DNA from: Oscillospiraceae bacterium
GTDB lineage: Bacteria; Bacillota; Clostridia; Oscillospirales; Oscillospiraceae
DNA length: 64,000 bases
NCBI GenBank assembly: GCA_015068495.1
Contig: SVKL01000002.1
Location: 1 to 64,000 of the forward strand
Reading direction: 5' to 3'
Made by a program: the position numbers and the translations under genes. Below, piece by piece: positions 50,648-59,054 of this stretch. The notes under the pieces are model-generated. The model had not been told where the DNA came from and made no database searches. It saw nothing but the letters and a program-made list of their open reading frames with translations. Positions within the stretch are counted from its first letter, which is position 1, and the number at the start of each line of letters is the position of its first letter.

Positions 50648-50693
50648 CCGATATGGCCCTGAAAGTGTCCAGGATTTAGCCGGACACCATCGG
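50648..50693 (+). promoter_or_regulatory. Structured 5' leader of rpsU
   Basis: GTGTCC (50665-50670) pairs with GGACAC (50682-50687), and CCGATATGG (50648-50656) with CCATCGG (50687-50693, one base bulged), forming a long hairpin that ends directly at the CGGAGGGAGG ribosome site. It may control translation of S21. Confidence 0.5.
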
Positions 50694-50707
50694 AGGGAGG
50701 GAAAACA

Positions 50708-50890
50708 ATGTCTGAAATTCGCGTTAAGGAAAACGAATCCTTGGAGAGTGCTCTGCGTCGTTTTAAGCGTAGCTGCGCCAAGGAGGGCGTTATCGCCGAA
50801 GTGAAGAAGCGTGAGCATTACGTCAGCCCCAGTCTGAAGCGTAAGCAGAAGTCCGAAGCTGCCCGTAAGAACAAGAAGAAGTTCTATTGA
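50708..50890 (+). CDS. rpsU: 30S ribosomal protein S21
   Basis: A 60-residue basic protein of the small subunit, needed for initiation. [21 protein letters not shown] is the known start (quoted here to its recognisable part [12 protein letters not shown]), and the C-terminal [13 protein letters not shown] is rich in Lys. ATG at 50708 after GGAGGGAGG. Strong promoter, hairpin leader and terminator make it an independent unit. Confidence 0.97.
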   Translation: MSEIRVKENESLESALRRFKRSCAKEGVIAEVKKREHYVSPSLKRKQKSEAARKNKKKFY

Positions 50891-50920
50891 TTCTCTCTCC
50901 GGAGCTTTTGAAACAAGTAA

Positions 50921-50949
50921 CCCCACAGGCTGTGCCTGTGGGGTTTTTG
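50921..50949 (+). terminator. Terminator of rpsU
   Basis: CCCCACAGGC/GCCTGTGGGG with loop tgt, then T5. Confidence 0.93.
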
Positions 50950-51043
50950 TGGCATTATTAACAGAATAATCAGCGTACCTGCCTGTGAAAATATAACCTT
51001 TGCACAGAAAAAAAGAAACGGCAAAAATTTTTGAAAAAACCTG

Positions 51044-51072
51044 TTGACTTTAGCAAGGTGAAGTGCTATATT
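51044..51072 (+). promoter_or_regulatory. Promoter of the T-box-controlled ABC importer
   Basis: TTGACT (51044-51049), 17 bp, TATATT (51067-51072). Confidence 0.8.
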
Positions 51073-51079
51073 ATCGGCA

Positions 51080-51360
51080 ACAACATAAACAAAAGGCGTT
51101 TGAGCAGAAATCAGTAACCGATAAACCGGGATTTCAGAGAGCTGTTGGATGGTGCAAAACAGCAGTCCCCATTCGGCGAATTCCTTCTGTGAGCTGGGGA
51201 CTGAAGAGCAATTGCGTAGGTCCTTCCGGTTGCAACCGTTATATTGCAAAGGTGTGATAGCACCTTATGAGGCCCTTTCTGTGAGGAGAGGGTGAAGCAG
51301 AGTGGTAACACGGTTTTAAGCCGTCCCTGTTTTTCCAATCGGAAAAACAGGCTTTTTTAT
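51080..51360 (+). promoter_or_regulatory. T-box riboswitch, specifier reads UUC (Phe)
   Basis: Stem I base GCAGAA (about 51104-51109) pairs with TTCTGT (51185-51190). Left side of the specifier loop has AGTAA; right side reads GAA-TTC-C, so the codon is UUC at 51181-51183 (phenylalanine). The base after the codon is C instead of the usual purine, so the reading is less firm. The apical GGATGGTGCAAAAC is typical of T-box stem I. The T-box is AGAGTGGTAACACGG (51299-51313), followed by terminator CCTGTTTTTCC/GGAAAAACAGG and T7 (51326-51359). Confidence 0.85.
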
Positions 51361-51425
51361 TTTTGTAGGTTTGCATAGCCAAGAAATGACTATGTGGATA
51401 AAATTTTTCTAAGGGAGAGTTTGTT

Positions 51426-52400
51426 ATGAAAAAAGTATTGTCTATTGTTTTGGCGTTGGCGCTGTGTGTCAGCTGCTGCGCTATGCTCACCGCCTGTGGC
51501 GAAAAGAAAACAGATGCTAAGTATAAAATCGGTATCTGCCAGCTGGTTGAGCACGTTGCGCTGGATGCCGCAACCGAGGGCTTTAAGCAGGCGGTTATTG
51601 ATGAGCTGGGTGAGGACGCAGTAGAGTTTGACCTCCAAAACGGTCAGAACGATGCCAACACCTGCTCCACCATTGTAAACCAGTTCGTATCCAACAAGGT
51701 TGACCTGATTATGGCAAATGCAACGCCTGCCCTGCAGGCAGCTGCTGCAGCCACCGCCGAGATTCCTATTCTGGGCACCTCCGTTACGGAATACGGCGTT
51801 GCTTTGGAAATCAAGGACTTTAACGGCACTGTTGGCGGCAACATCTCCGGTACTTCCGATTTGGCGCCTCTGGACAAGCAGGTGGAAATGATCACAGCAT
51901 GGTGCCCCGATGCCAAGACCGTTGGTCTGCTGTACTGCTCTAAGGAAGCAAACAGCCAGTATCAGGTTGAATATGTAAAGACTGAGCTGGAGAAGAAGAA
52001 CGTTACCGCAACATTGTATCCCTTCGCCGACTCCAATGACTTGGCGCAGATCTGCACCACTGCTGCTGACAACTGCGACGTGATCTATGTGCCTACCGAT
52101 AATACCGTTGCTGAAAACACCGGTATCATTAACAATATCTGCGAGCCCAAGAAGATTCCCCTCATCGGTGGCGATGAAGGCATTTGCGCCGGCTGCGGTA
52201 CGGCAACCCTTTGCATCAGCTACTACGATCTCGGCTACACCACCGGCAAGATGGCTGTTAAGGTTTTGACCGGCGAGGCAAAGATTTCCGAGATGCCCAT
52301 CGGCTATGCCGACAAGCAGACCCCCAAGTACAACAAGCAGAACTGTGAAGCCTTGGACATTGCGCCTCTGGATGGCTACGAGGCAATCGAAGCAAAATAA
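51426..52400 (+). CDS. ABC importer substrate-binding lipoprotein (TrpX-like)
   Basis: A 324-residue lipoprotein: signal sequence with lipobox LTAC (Cys about 23), followed by the COG2984-type binding protein with KIGICQLVEHVALDAATEG, ANATPALQAAAAATAEIPI, GLLYCSKEANSQYQVE and VPTDNTVAENTG. Homologues in streptococci are the TrpX part of a predicted aromatic amino acid importer. ATG at 51426 after AGGGAG. It is directly controlled by the T-box, whose specifier I read as Phe. Two neighbouring genes provide permease and ATPase. Confidence 0.9.
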   Translation: MKKVLSIVLALALCVSCCAMLTACGEKKTDAKYKIGICQLVEHVALDAATEGFKQAVIDELGEDAVEFDLQNGQNDANTCSTIVNQFVSNKVDLIMANATPALQAAAAATAEIPILGTSVTEYGVALEIKDFNGTVGGNISGTSDLAPLDKQVEMITAWCPDAKTVGLLYCSKEANSQYQVEYVKTELEKKNVTATLYPFADSNDLAQICTTAADNCDVIYVPTDNTVAENTGIINNICEPKKIPLIGGDEGICAGCGTATLCISYYDLGYTTGKMAVKVLTGEAKISEMPIGYADKQTPKYNKQNCEALDIAPLDGYEAIEAK

Positions 52401-52416
52401 TAGTGCAATCTTAGGT

Positions 52417-52456
52417 TTTTTCAGCCGGAGAGACCAATCTCTCTCCGGCTGAAAAT
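52417..52456 (+). terminator. Intercistronic hairpin between the binding protein and permease genes
   Basis: TTTTTCAGCCGGAGAGA/TCTCTCCGGCTGAAAA with a six-base loop. No long T run follows on the plus strand (gaaaattcag), so it is probably a partial terminator or an mRNA stabiliser that raises the binding protein over the other subunits. Confidence 0.7.
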
Positions 52457-52482
52457 TCAGTTTATAAATACAGGTGAATTGA

Positions 52483-53415
52483 ATGGAAATTTTAGGACAA
52501 CTCGTAAACGCGCTTCCCGGATCAATCTCTCAAGGCTTGATTTGGGGCATTATGGCAATCGGTGTGTACATTACCTACCGTATTTTGGACGTTGCCGACC
52601 TGACCGTTGACGGCTCTTTCGCCACCGGCGGTGCTGTTGCCGTGGTGCTGATTTTGAACGGCTGCAATCTGTGGCTGGCGATGCTGTTGGCATTTGCAGC
52701 AGGCTTGCTTACCGGTCTGATTACCGGCCTGCTCCATACCCTGATGGGCATTCCTCCCATCCTGTCAGGTATTTTGACGCAGCTGGCCCTTTACTCTATC
52801 AATCTGAAGATTATGGGCAAGGCAAACCAGTCTGTCAACGTTAATCAGACAGACCTGCTGGTGTCTCTGCGTTGGGTGAAGGAGTTTGCTTTCCACAACC
52901 CTTTGATTACCGTGGGCATTGTGCTGGCAATTATGATCGGTCTTCTGTATTGGTTCTTCGGCACAGAAATGGGCAGCGCTATCCGCGCCACCGGTATCAA
53001 TCAGAATATGAGCCGTGCGCAGGGCATTAACACCAACTTCAACAAGGTGCTGGGCATTATGCTTTCCAACGGTTTGGTGGCTTTTTCCGGTGCGTTTTTG
53101 GCCCAGTATCAGGGCTTTGCGGACGTAAAGATGGGTCAGGGCGCCATCGTTATCGGCCTTGCCGCCGTGATTATCGGCGAAGCGCTGCTGGGCAAGATCT
53201 TCAAGAACTTTGCTTTGCGCCTGCTGGCAGTAGCCATTGGCTCTATTATCTATTACATCGTCATCCAGACGGTCATCACCTTGGGTATGGATGCCAACCT
53301 GCTGAAGCTTCTGTCTGCTGCTATCGTGGCAATCTTCCTTGCCATCCCTTACTGGAAGAGACAGTACGCGGAAAACCATACAAGAGCGGCCAAAGGAGGT
53401 AAGGTAAATGCTTAA
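52483..53415 (+). CDS. ABC importer permease (TrpY-like)
   Basis: A 310-residue integral membrane protein of COG4120 type with about eight hydrophobic spans, for example GLIWGIMAIGVYITYRIL and LLAVAIGSIIYYIVI. GSAIRATGINQNMSRAQGIN is the loop that contacts the ATPase in this group. Start ATG at 52483; ribosome site weak (AGGTGAATTG). The last 8 bases overlap the ATPase gene. Part of the T-box-controlled importer. Confidence 0.9.
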   Translation: MEILGQLVNALPGSISQGLIWGIMAIGVYITYRILDVADLTVDGSFATGGAVAVVLILNGCNLWLAMLLAFAAGLLTGLITGLLHTLMGIPPILSGILTQLALYSINLKIMGKANQSVNVNQTDLLVSLRWVKEFAFHNPLITVGIVLAIMIGLLYWFFGTEMGSAIRATGINQNMSRAQGINTNFNKVLGIMLSNGLVAFSGAFLAQYQGFADVKMGQGAIVIGLAAVIIGEALLGKIFKNFALRLLAVAIGSIIYYIVIQTVITLGMDANLLKLLSAAIVAIFLAIPYWKRQYAENHTRAAKGGKVNA

Positions 53416-54205
53416 TATTACCAATGTAGAAAAGACTTTCAATGCCGGCACAATCAACGAAAAGAAGGCGCTCAACGGCATTAACCTCCACTTGGACGAG
53501 GGCGATTTCGTAACCGTTATCGGCGGTAACGGCGCGGGTAAATCCACGATGCTGAATATGGTGGCTGGCGTGTATCCTGTGGACTGCGGCAATATCGTTA
53601 TTGACGGCATTGACGTAACCCATCTGCCGGAATACAAGCGCGCCAAATACTTAGGCCGGGTGTTTCAGGATCCGATGACCGGTACGGCTGCCGATATGCA
53701 GATTGAGGAAAATCTGGCATTGGCTGCCCGCAGAGGAAAGAAAAGAACCCTCCGCACCGGTATCACCGCCAAGGAGCGGACAGAGTATCAGGAGCTTTTG
53801 AAGATTCTGGACTTGGGCTTGGAAAACAGAATGACCTCCAAAGTAGGCTTGCTCTCCGGCGGTCAGCGGCAGGCATTGACGCTGCTGATGGCGACACTGC
53901 AGAAGCCGAAGCTGCTGCTTTTGGATGAGCACACCGCCGCTCTGGATCCCAAGACCGCCAAAAAGGTGCTGGACATCACCGAAGAGGTGGTTGCCAAGAA
54001 TAATCTGACTACCATTATGATTACCCATAATATGGCAGATGCCATTCGTGTGGGTAACCGGCTGATTATGATGCACGAGGGTCAGGTTGTGGTGGATATC
54101 AAGGGTGAGGAAAAGAAGAATCTAACCATTGCCCAGCTGCTGCAGCTGTTTGAAGCCTCCAGCGGCAGTGAATTTACCAGCGATAAGGTAATGCTTTCCA
54201 AATAA
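53408..54205 (+). CDS. ABC importer ATP-binding protein (TrpZ-like)
   Basis: A 265-residue ATPase of COG1101 type. Walker A GGNGAGKST, RVFQDPMTGTA (Q-loop), signature LLSGGQRQALTLLMA, Walker B LLLDEHTAALDPKTA (the usual DEPT is DEHT, characteristic of this group), and H-loop ITHNM. ATG at 53408 after AAAGGAGG, overlapping the permease. It drives the importer encoded just before it. Confidence 0.93.
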   Translation: MLNITNVEKTFNAGTINEKKALNGINLHLDEGDFVTVIGGNGAGKSTMLNMVAGVYPVDCGNIVIDGIDVTHLPEYKRAKYLGRVFQDPMTGTAADMQIEENLALAARRGKKRTLRTGITAKERTEYQELLKILDLGLENRMTSKVGLLSGGQRQALTLLMATLQKPKLLLLDEHTAALDPKTAKKVLDITEEVVAKNNLTTIMITHNMADAIRVGNRLIMMHEGQVVVDIKGEEKKNLTIAQLLQLFEASSGSEFTSDKVMLSK

Positions 54206-54211
54206 CAATGC

Positions 54212-54241
54212 TTCCCCCGGACTTTTGTCCGGGGGATTTTT
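54212..54241 (+). terminator. Terminator of the ABC importer operon
   Basis: CCCCCGGAC/GTCCGGGGG with loop tttt, then T5. Confidence 0.93.
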
Positions 54242-54929
54242 AACTGTGCAGTTCTCCGTATAGTCCCACGCAGCCCAAAACCCCAAGCTGTTCTGCATCC
54301 TGCACCAAGGATTGCAAATCCGTCCTATACCGACATATGGTAAAAACCGCTCTATCAGCAAACACTTCCACATTGTAATGACAGCGCAGCCGCCTGTCCT
54401 CCAAGGGCAAGCTTTCTTGGGTGGGAATCGGTGCTGTTTGGCTTCCGTGTTCTGTAACTGTGATGGCAACGCAGTCCGGCGCAATCTCCAAAAAGATACC
54501 CCTGCTTTTCCACGGAGCAATATAATCAGCCAATGCCTTGTTGACCGGTGGCGGTGACAGGAACACCGGGCAGCTTAAAGACTTTGCATAGCGCTCAGTG
54601 ACACCGACCGGGCAGGGGAGGGACTGCGCAATGCAGGCTGCCATATGCTCCAATTGGGGCGATTTCGGTCTTTGAAAATCCAGCAAAACCCCTTTGGGAG
54701 AGAACTGATTTACCAGCTGCTGCAGCTGGTCGGTAACAATCTGCGGGTCGTGATTTTCCGGCTCTAAACTGTCGTCTAACAGAAGAATACTCCCTTTCGG
54801 TAAGTCTGCAGGCAAATTAGAAAGACCCTTTCCGAAGGGTGAAAAATGCAGCGCCATATAGGCAAGCTTCTGCGGTGGGCAGATTGCCGCTTCTCCGGGG
54901 GTCTGGGCAAGAAATACCTTACTGAACAT
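54240..54929 (-). CDS. Hypothetical protein of unknown function, divergent from yqeG
   Basis: A 229-residue soluble protein; the ATG at 54929 follows GGGAGGG with 8-base spacing. No signal, membrane span or clear motif. Recurrent strand-like hydrophobic stretches (GSILLLDDS, GVLLDFQRP, CPVGVTERYA, GIFLEIAPDCVAITV) separated by helices suggest an alpha/beta barrel. It has a Cys/Pro-rich middle (LPCPVGV, LSCPVFLSPPP). The gene shares its start region with the promoter of yqeG, and its stop overlaps the terminator of the ABC importer. I do not recognise a family. Confidence 0.8.
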   Translation of the reverse strand: MFSKVFLAQTPGEAAICPPQKLAYMALHFSPFGKGLSNLPADLPKGSILLLDDSLEPENHDPQIVTDQLQQLVNQFSPKGVLLDFQRPKSPQLEHMAACIAQSLPCPVGVTERYAKSLSCPVFLSPPPVNKALADYIAPWKSRGIFLEIAPDCVAITVTEHGSQTAPIPTQESLPLEDRRLRCHYNVEVFADRAVFTICRYRTDLQSLVQDAEQLGVLGCVGLYGELHS

Positions 54930-54957
54930 AGACAAATCCCTCCCAATGTGGTATAAT
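54929..54957 (+). promoter_or_regulatory. Promoter of the yqeG-peptidase operon
   Basis: TAGACA (54929-54934), 17 bp, TATAAT (54952-54957). The -35 overlaps the start codon of the divergent hypothetical gene. Confidence 0.65.
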
Positions 54958-54990
54958 ACTGTAAAATTTTATGAAAGCTGGGGTGTGAAT

Positions 54991-55503
54991 ATGCCCGTTT
55001 CCTTTCTGCCTGCTCTCAGAGCAGAGCAGGTTACAGAGTTGACCCCCGAATTTCTGCAAAAACGGGGCATCAAGCTGCTGATGCTGGATTTTGATAACAC
55101 CATCGTACCCTATACCACCAACGAGCCGACTCTGCAGATGGCCGCGTGGCTTAAGGAAATGCTTGCATCGCCTGTCAAGCTGTGTGTGGTCTCCAACAGC
55201 AAACGGGATAGGGTGAAGGTTTTTTGCAAAACCTATGGAATCGATTGTATTACCCACGCAAAGAAGCCCTTTTCCAAGGGTATCAAGGCCTGCCTTGCTC
55301 GCTACGACCTTCCGGCTGACCGGTGCGCCTTGGTTGGCGATCAAATCTATACGGACGTGCTGGGAGCCAATTGCGCCGGCGTGCAGTCTATCTTGGTGAA
55401 GGCGATTGACAATCATAATTTTTGGCTGAAGGCACGCCACGTGCTGGAATTGCCTTGGATTTATATTGCAAGGAAAAGGAGAATTACCTGTGAAAAATCT
55501 TGA
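54991..55503 (+). CDS. YqeG family HAD-type phosphatase
   Basis: A 170-residue HAD-superfamily protein of the YqeG group. The nucleophile motif is LMLDFDNTIVPY (Asp-Phe-Asp), followed by VVSNSKRDRV, HAKKPFSKGI and GDQIYTDVLGAN. The ATG at 54991 is used because the promoter lies just upstream and rules out an earlier start. The group is conserved in Firmicutes, with a phosphatase activity assumed from family; the substrate is not known to me. The end overlaps the next gene by 14 bases. Confidence 0.92.
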   Translation: MPVSFLPALRAEQVTELTPEFLQKRGIKLLMLDFDNTIVPYTTNEPTLQMAAWLKEMLASPVKLCVVSNSKRDRVKVFCKTYGIDCITHAKKPFSKGIKACLARYDLPADRCALVGDQIYTDVLGANCAGVQSILVKAIDNHNFWLKARHVLELPWIYIARKRRITCEKS

Positions 55504-56554
55504 AAAATATCTCTCTTTGTTAAATGAAGAAGTAGACGGCCTGCTGCTGACCAGCCGCTACAGCCGCCATTACGGGGCTGAATACGACATTTCCGAGGGT
55601 GTTGCCATTGTCAGCAAAAAAGGCTGCCGCTACTTTACCGACAGCCGCTACATCGAAGCTGCTCAAAAGGGGATTAAGGGCTTTGAGGTGATTATGACCG
55701 ACAGAGAGCATCCCTTTACACTGCTGTTAAATGAAGCAATTGCTGATTTTGGCGTTACCGCTCTGGGCTATGAAGAGGATTACCTCACCGTTGCGGAGTT
55801 TAATGCTTATGAAAGTAAGCTAAACGCCAAGCTGATTCCTATGAATGCCCAAATCAGCGGTTTTCGCGCCGTAAAAGAGGATTGGGAACTGGAGAATATG
55901 CGCAAAGCTCAGGCGATTACCGACAAGGCTTTTTCTGAAATTTGCACACGAATCAAAGCAGGGATGACAGAAAAGGAGCTGCAGGCAGAGCTGATTTATT
56001 GCCTGTATAAAAACGGCGGCGAGGGTCTGTCCTTTGACCCCATCGTGGTGTCCGGACCCAATACCAGCCTGCCCCACGGTGTTGCTACCGACCGGGTGAT
56101 TCAGACAGGGGATTTTATCACAATGGACTTTGGCGTGCTGTATCACGGCTACTGCTCCGATATGACCCGTACCGTTGCTGTGGGGTATGCTACCGATGAG
56201 ATGAAGACAGTTTACAACACCGTTTTGCAGGCGCAGCTGGCTGGCATTGCAGCCACACGGGCAGGCGTAAAGGGCAAGGAAATTGACGCAGCTGCCCGCA
56301 AGGTAATCGAGGACGCCGGCTACGGCAGCTACTTCGGTCACGGCTACGGCCACAGCCTTGGCTTGGAAGTCCACGAAGCTCCCAACTGCAACCCCAGCGG
56401 GGAAACAGTGATGGAAGCAGGAATGGTTTCCTCTGCAGAGCCGGGCATCTATTTGCCGGGGAAATTCGGTGTAAGAATTGAAGATGTGGTGATTTTTACT
56501 GCTGACGGCTGCAAAAATATCACCAAAAGCCCAAAAAATTTAATAATTGTTTGA
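55490..56554 (+). CDS. Xaa-Pro aminopeptidase-type M24 metallopeptidase
   Basis: A 354-residue protein starting at a GTG (55490) with AAAAGGAG eight bases upstream. N-terminal creatinase-like domain (1-120), then the pita-bread domain with two-metal ligands: Asp in TMDFGVLYHGYCSDMTRT (both Asp), His in GHGYGHSLG, Glu in SAEPGIYLP and Glu in RIEDVVIF. Such enzymes cleave N-terminal residues before proline. efp follows, a frequent neighbour; EF-P itself helps at proline runs. Confidence 0.94.
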   Translation: MKNLEKYLSLLNEEVDGLLLTSRYSRHYGAEYDISEGVAIVSKKGCRYFTDSRYIEAAQKGIKGFEVIMTDREHPFTLLLNEAIADFGVTALGYEEDYLTVAEFNAYESKLNAKLIPMNAQISGFRAVKEDWELENMRKAQAITDKAFSEICTRIKAGMTEKELQAELIYCLYKNGGEGLSFDPIVVSGPNTSLPHGVATDRVIQTGDFITMDFGVLYHGYCSDMTRTVAVGYATDEMKTVYNTVLQAQLAGIAATRAGVKGKEIDAAARKVIEDAGYGSYFGHGYGHSLGLEVHEAPNCNPSGETVMEAGMVSSAEPGIYLPGKFGVRIEDVVIFTADGCKNITKSPKNLIIV

Positions 56555-56572
56555 GAAAATTCCGTTTTCCTC

Positions 56573-56601
56573 TTGCAATATAGGCAAATTTCGGTTAAAA
56601 T
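56573..56601 (+). promoter_or_regulatory. Promoter of the efp operon
   Basis: TTGCAA (56573-56578), 17 bp, TAAAAT (56596-56601). Confidence 0.7.
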
Positions 56602-56662
56602 AGATCAGCTAACATATTATGAAAATTGCCCCACCGGGGCATACACTTAGGAGGATATACAA

Positions 56663-57226
56663 ATGATTTCTGCAGGTGATATCAGAAACGGCGTTACCTT
56701 TGAGCTGGATGGCAAGGTTATGCAGGTTATCGAATTTCAGCACGTTAAGCCCGGTAAGGGCGCAGCCTTTGTTCGCGTTAAGATGAAGAACGTGATCACC
56801 GGCGGCGTGACCGAAACCAGCTTAAACCCCTCTGCCAAGTTCCCCACTGCTTTCATTGAGAGAAAGAAGATGGAGTACTCTTACAACGACGGCGATCTGT
56901 ACTACTTTATGGACGGCGAGACCTACGAGCTGGTTCCCATCAGCAAGGATGCGCTGGACGATTCCTTTGCTTTCGTAAAGGAGCAGGATGTGTGCACCAT
57001 TATGAGCTACAAGGGCAATGTGTTCGGCGTGGAAGTTCCCAACTTTGCTGATTTGGTTGTTACCGCTACCGAGCCCGGTTTTGCCGGCAACACCGCTACC
57101 AACACCCTGAAGCCCGCTACCGTTGAGACCGGCGCACAGGTTAAGGTGCCTCTGTTCATCAACGAGGGTGACAAGATTCAGATCGACACCCGTACCGGTG
57201 AATATCTGGGTCGTTCCAAGGTGTAA
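56663..57226 (+). CDS. efp: Translation elongation factor P
   Basis: A 187-residue tRNA-shaped factor that relieves ribosome stalling at polyproline. It has the three beta-barrels and the loop [12 protein letters not shown], whose Lys is the modified residue in Bacillus-type EF-P. The C-terminal [16 protein letters not shown] is the family signature. ATG at 56663 after AGGAGG. The next gene starts 25 bases later and is probably co-transcribed. Confidence 0.97.
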   Translation: MISAGDIRNGVTFELDGKVMQVIEFQHVKPGKGAAFVRVKMKNVITGGVTETSLNPSAKFPTAFIERKKMEYSYNDGDLYYFMDGETYELVPISKDALDDSFAFVKEQDVCTIMSYKGNVFGVEVPNFADLVVTATEPGFAGNTATNTLKPATVETGAQVKVPLFINEGDKIQIDTRTGEYLGRSKV

Positions 57227-57251
57227 TTCTTAACAGTTAAGGAGAATTGCT

Positions 57252-57710
57252 ATGACGATTTCTGAGAAGTCCGCATACATTAAGGGCTTGATGGACGGTC
57301 TGAATCTGGACACAGAAAAGGCCGAAGGCAAGCTGATTGCAGCATTGGTTGAGCTGATGGGCGACGTGACCAAGAAGCTGACCGATGTGGAGGATACCAC
57401 CATCGCTATCTCCGATGAGCTGGACGAGATCGAGGAAGATCTGGACGCCATTGAGGACTACATTCTCGACGAAGAGGATGAGGACTACTATGACGACGAG
57501 GACGACTTCGACGATTACGACGAAGAGGACTACGAGGACGAAGGCTTTGACTTTGGTGACGAAGAAACCACCATTTACGAAGTGAAATGCGCTTGCGGCA
57601 ATGTGATTGCTTTTGACGAGGATACCTTGGAAGAGGGCAGCATTGTTTGCGACGAGTGCGGCGAAACCTTAGAGTTCACCTTCGACGACGTGGACGAAGA
57701 CGAGGAATAA
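57252..57710 (+). CDS. CD1247-type protein with acidic linker and zinc ribbon
   Basis: A 152-residue protein. The helical N-terminal part (KSAYIKGLMDGLNLDTEKAEGK) matches the CD1247 N-terminal domain seen in Clostridia. Next is a very acidic stretch of Asp/Glu/Tyr (about residues 70-105, with YYDDEDDFDDYDEEDYEDEG) and a C-terminal zinc ribbon (CACGN, CDECGE). It usually lies beside efp, as here. Function unknown to me. ATG at 57252 after AAGGAG. A bidirectional terminator follows. Confidence 0.9.
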   Translation: MTISEKSAYIKGLMDGLNLDTEKAEGKLIAALVELMGDVTKKLTDVEDTTIAISDELDEIEEDLDAIEDYILDEEDEDYYDDEDDFDDYDEEDYEDEGFDFGDEETTIYEVKCACGNVIAFDEDTLEEGSIVCDECGETLEFTFDDVDEDEE

Positions 57711-57720
57711 TCCCAATACC

Positions 57721-57752
57721 AAAACCCCACCGCTTTGGCGGTGGGGTTTTTA
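57721..57752. terminator. Bidirectional terminator between the CD1247-type gene and spmB
   Basis: AAAACCCCACCGC/GCGGTGGGGTTTT with loop tttg; the stop codon of spmB starts inside its end. Confidence 0.93.
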
Positions 57753-58259
57753 CATAAATAGCCTAACTGTCAGCGATGCCATAAAGAATCCCACAAAGTC
57801 TGCAAACAGCGCCGCAGGGAGCGTGTAGCGGGTCTTTTTGATACCGGCAGCGCCAAAATACACGCTGATGGTGTAAAAGGTGGTTTCCGTTGAGCCAAGC
57901 ATAACTGCGGCTGTCCTGCCAATTTGGGAGTCTACTCCGTATTGCGCCATCAAATCAGCACCTACAGCCAATGCAGCGCTGCCGCTGATTGGGCGAATCA
58001 GCACCAGCATTGCTGTCTCCGGCGGAATCCCCACAAATCGGAAGGCAGGCGATAAAAATGCGCTGATAGCCTCCATTGCGCCGGAAGCGCGCAGCATGGT
58101 TACCGCAGTCAGAAGCAGAACAAGGGTCGGCACAAGGGTGCATAGGAGCTTTAGCCCATCGGCAGCGCCGGAGAGCAGTAAATCGTAGCTGTTTTCCTGT
58201 TTCCGCAGAGCAAGCAGGGAGGCGGCAAGCAGTAGAATCGGAACAATGTAATCTGTCAT
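57750..58259 (-). CDS. spmB: Spore maturation protein B
   Basis: A 169-residue membrane protein with about five spans. GADLMAQYGVDSQIGRTAAVMLGSTETTFYTI is the conserved core (key parts GADLMAQYG and LGSTETTFYT). SpmA and SpmB take part in dehydration of the spore core in Bacillus and Clostridium. The ATG at 58259 overlaps the spmA stop (ATGA), so translation is coupled. Its presence points to an endospore-forming organism. Confidence 0.93.
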   Translation of the reverse strand: MTDYIVPILLLAASLLALRKQENSYDLLLSGAADGLKLLCTLVPTLVLLLTAVTMLRASGAMEAISAFLSPAFRFVGIPPETAMLVLIRPISGSAALAVGADLMAQYGVDSQIGRTAAVMLGSTETTFYTISVYFGAAGIKKTRYTLPAALFADFVGFFMASLTVRLFM

Positions 58260-58834
58260 TTTTTCCACACCCTGCCCAGTAACCACGCAGCCGTTACCCC
58301 CAAGCCGGCAGAGCAGAGGCTGGTAACCCAAACGGCAGGCAGAATGTCAAAGGGGGTTGCGCAGCCCAAACCGGAGCGGACGGCCGCCACATTTGCGGGA
58401 ATCAGTTGGATGGATGCGGTGTTCAATACGATTAACCGGCATAATTCGTCGCTGGCAATGCCGTTACACCCCCGCGCCATTCGCTGCGCCGCTTGAATCC
58501 CCATAGGGGTTGCGGCATTTCCCAATCCCAAAAAATTTGCGCACACATTGGCGCTGAGATGGTTTTCCAACGCGGTATCCTTTTTTGCTGCAGGGAAGAT
58601 TCTGCCAAGCAGCGGGCGAAGCAATCGGGCAAGCTTGCCTGTCAGGCCGGCGTGTTCCATCAGCTTACCCACACCTGTCCACAGGCAGATTGACCCTGCC
58701 ATAGATACTGCCAGAGTAATGCCGCCTTGCGCGCCTTTCACAACAGCGGCAGACAGGGCAGAGCCGCTTCCCAAAAGGATGGAGGCAATCAGAGAGATTG
58801 CCACCATACCCGTCCAAATCCAACTCATAAGCAT
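58256..58834 (-). CDS. spmA: Spore maturation protein A
   Basis: A 192-residue membrane protein of the nucleoside-recognition (Gate) superfamily. Conserved parts: SMAGSICLWTGVGKLMEHAGL, NVCANFLGLGNAATPMGI and LNTASIQLIPANVAAVRS (each cited in part). ATG at 58834 after GGGAGGG; a second ATG two codons on is possible. It is first in the spmAB pair. Confidence 0.93.
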   Translation of the reverse strand: MLMSWIWTGMVAISLIASILLGSGSALSAAVVKGAQGGITLAVSMAGSICLWTGVGKLMEHAGLTGKLARLLRPLLGRIFPAAKKDTALENHLSANVCANFLGLGNAATPMGIQAAQRMARGCNGIASDELCRLIVLNTASIQLIPANVAAVRSGLGCATPFDILPAVWVTSLCSAGLGVTAAWLLGRVWKK

Positions 58835-59054
58835 AACAATCCCTCCCGGGACAGCCTATGCAGCAAAGGAAGGGGATATTTCCCGTAGACGCGTTTGCTT
58901 GCATTCTCAATTTGTACAAAACAGACGTTTGAATTTTGTAAATCCAGCCAAAAAACGCCGTTTTTCCTTTTTGCTCTTTTCTTTTTGACGGAAGTGTACT
59001 ATAGTGTGTCCTGTGTGATTTGAACACAAAATCAATTACACAAGGAGAGGCAAA

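Noticed and set aside
58835..59054. Possible extra gene between spmA and the M28 peptidase
   Set aside because: Only open frames that extend antisense into the neighbours; no ribosome site or conserved feature.
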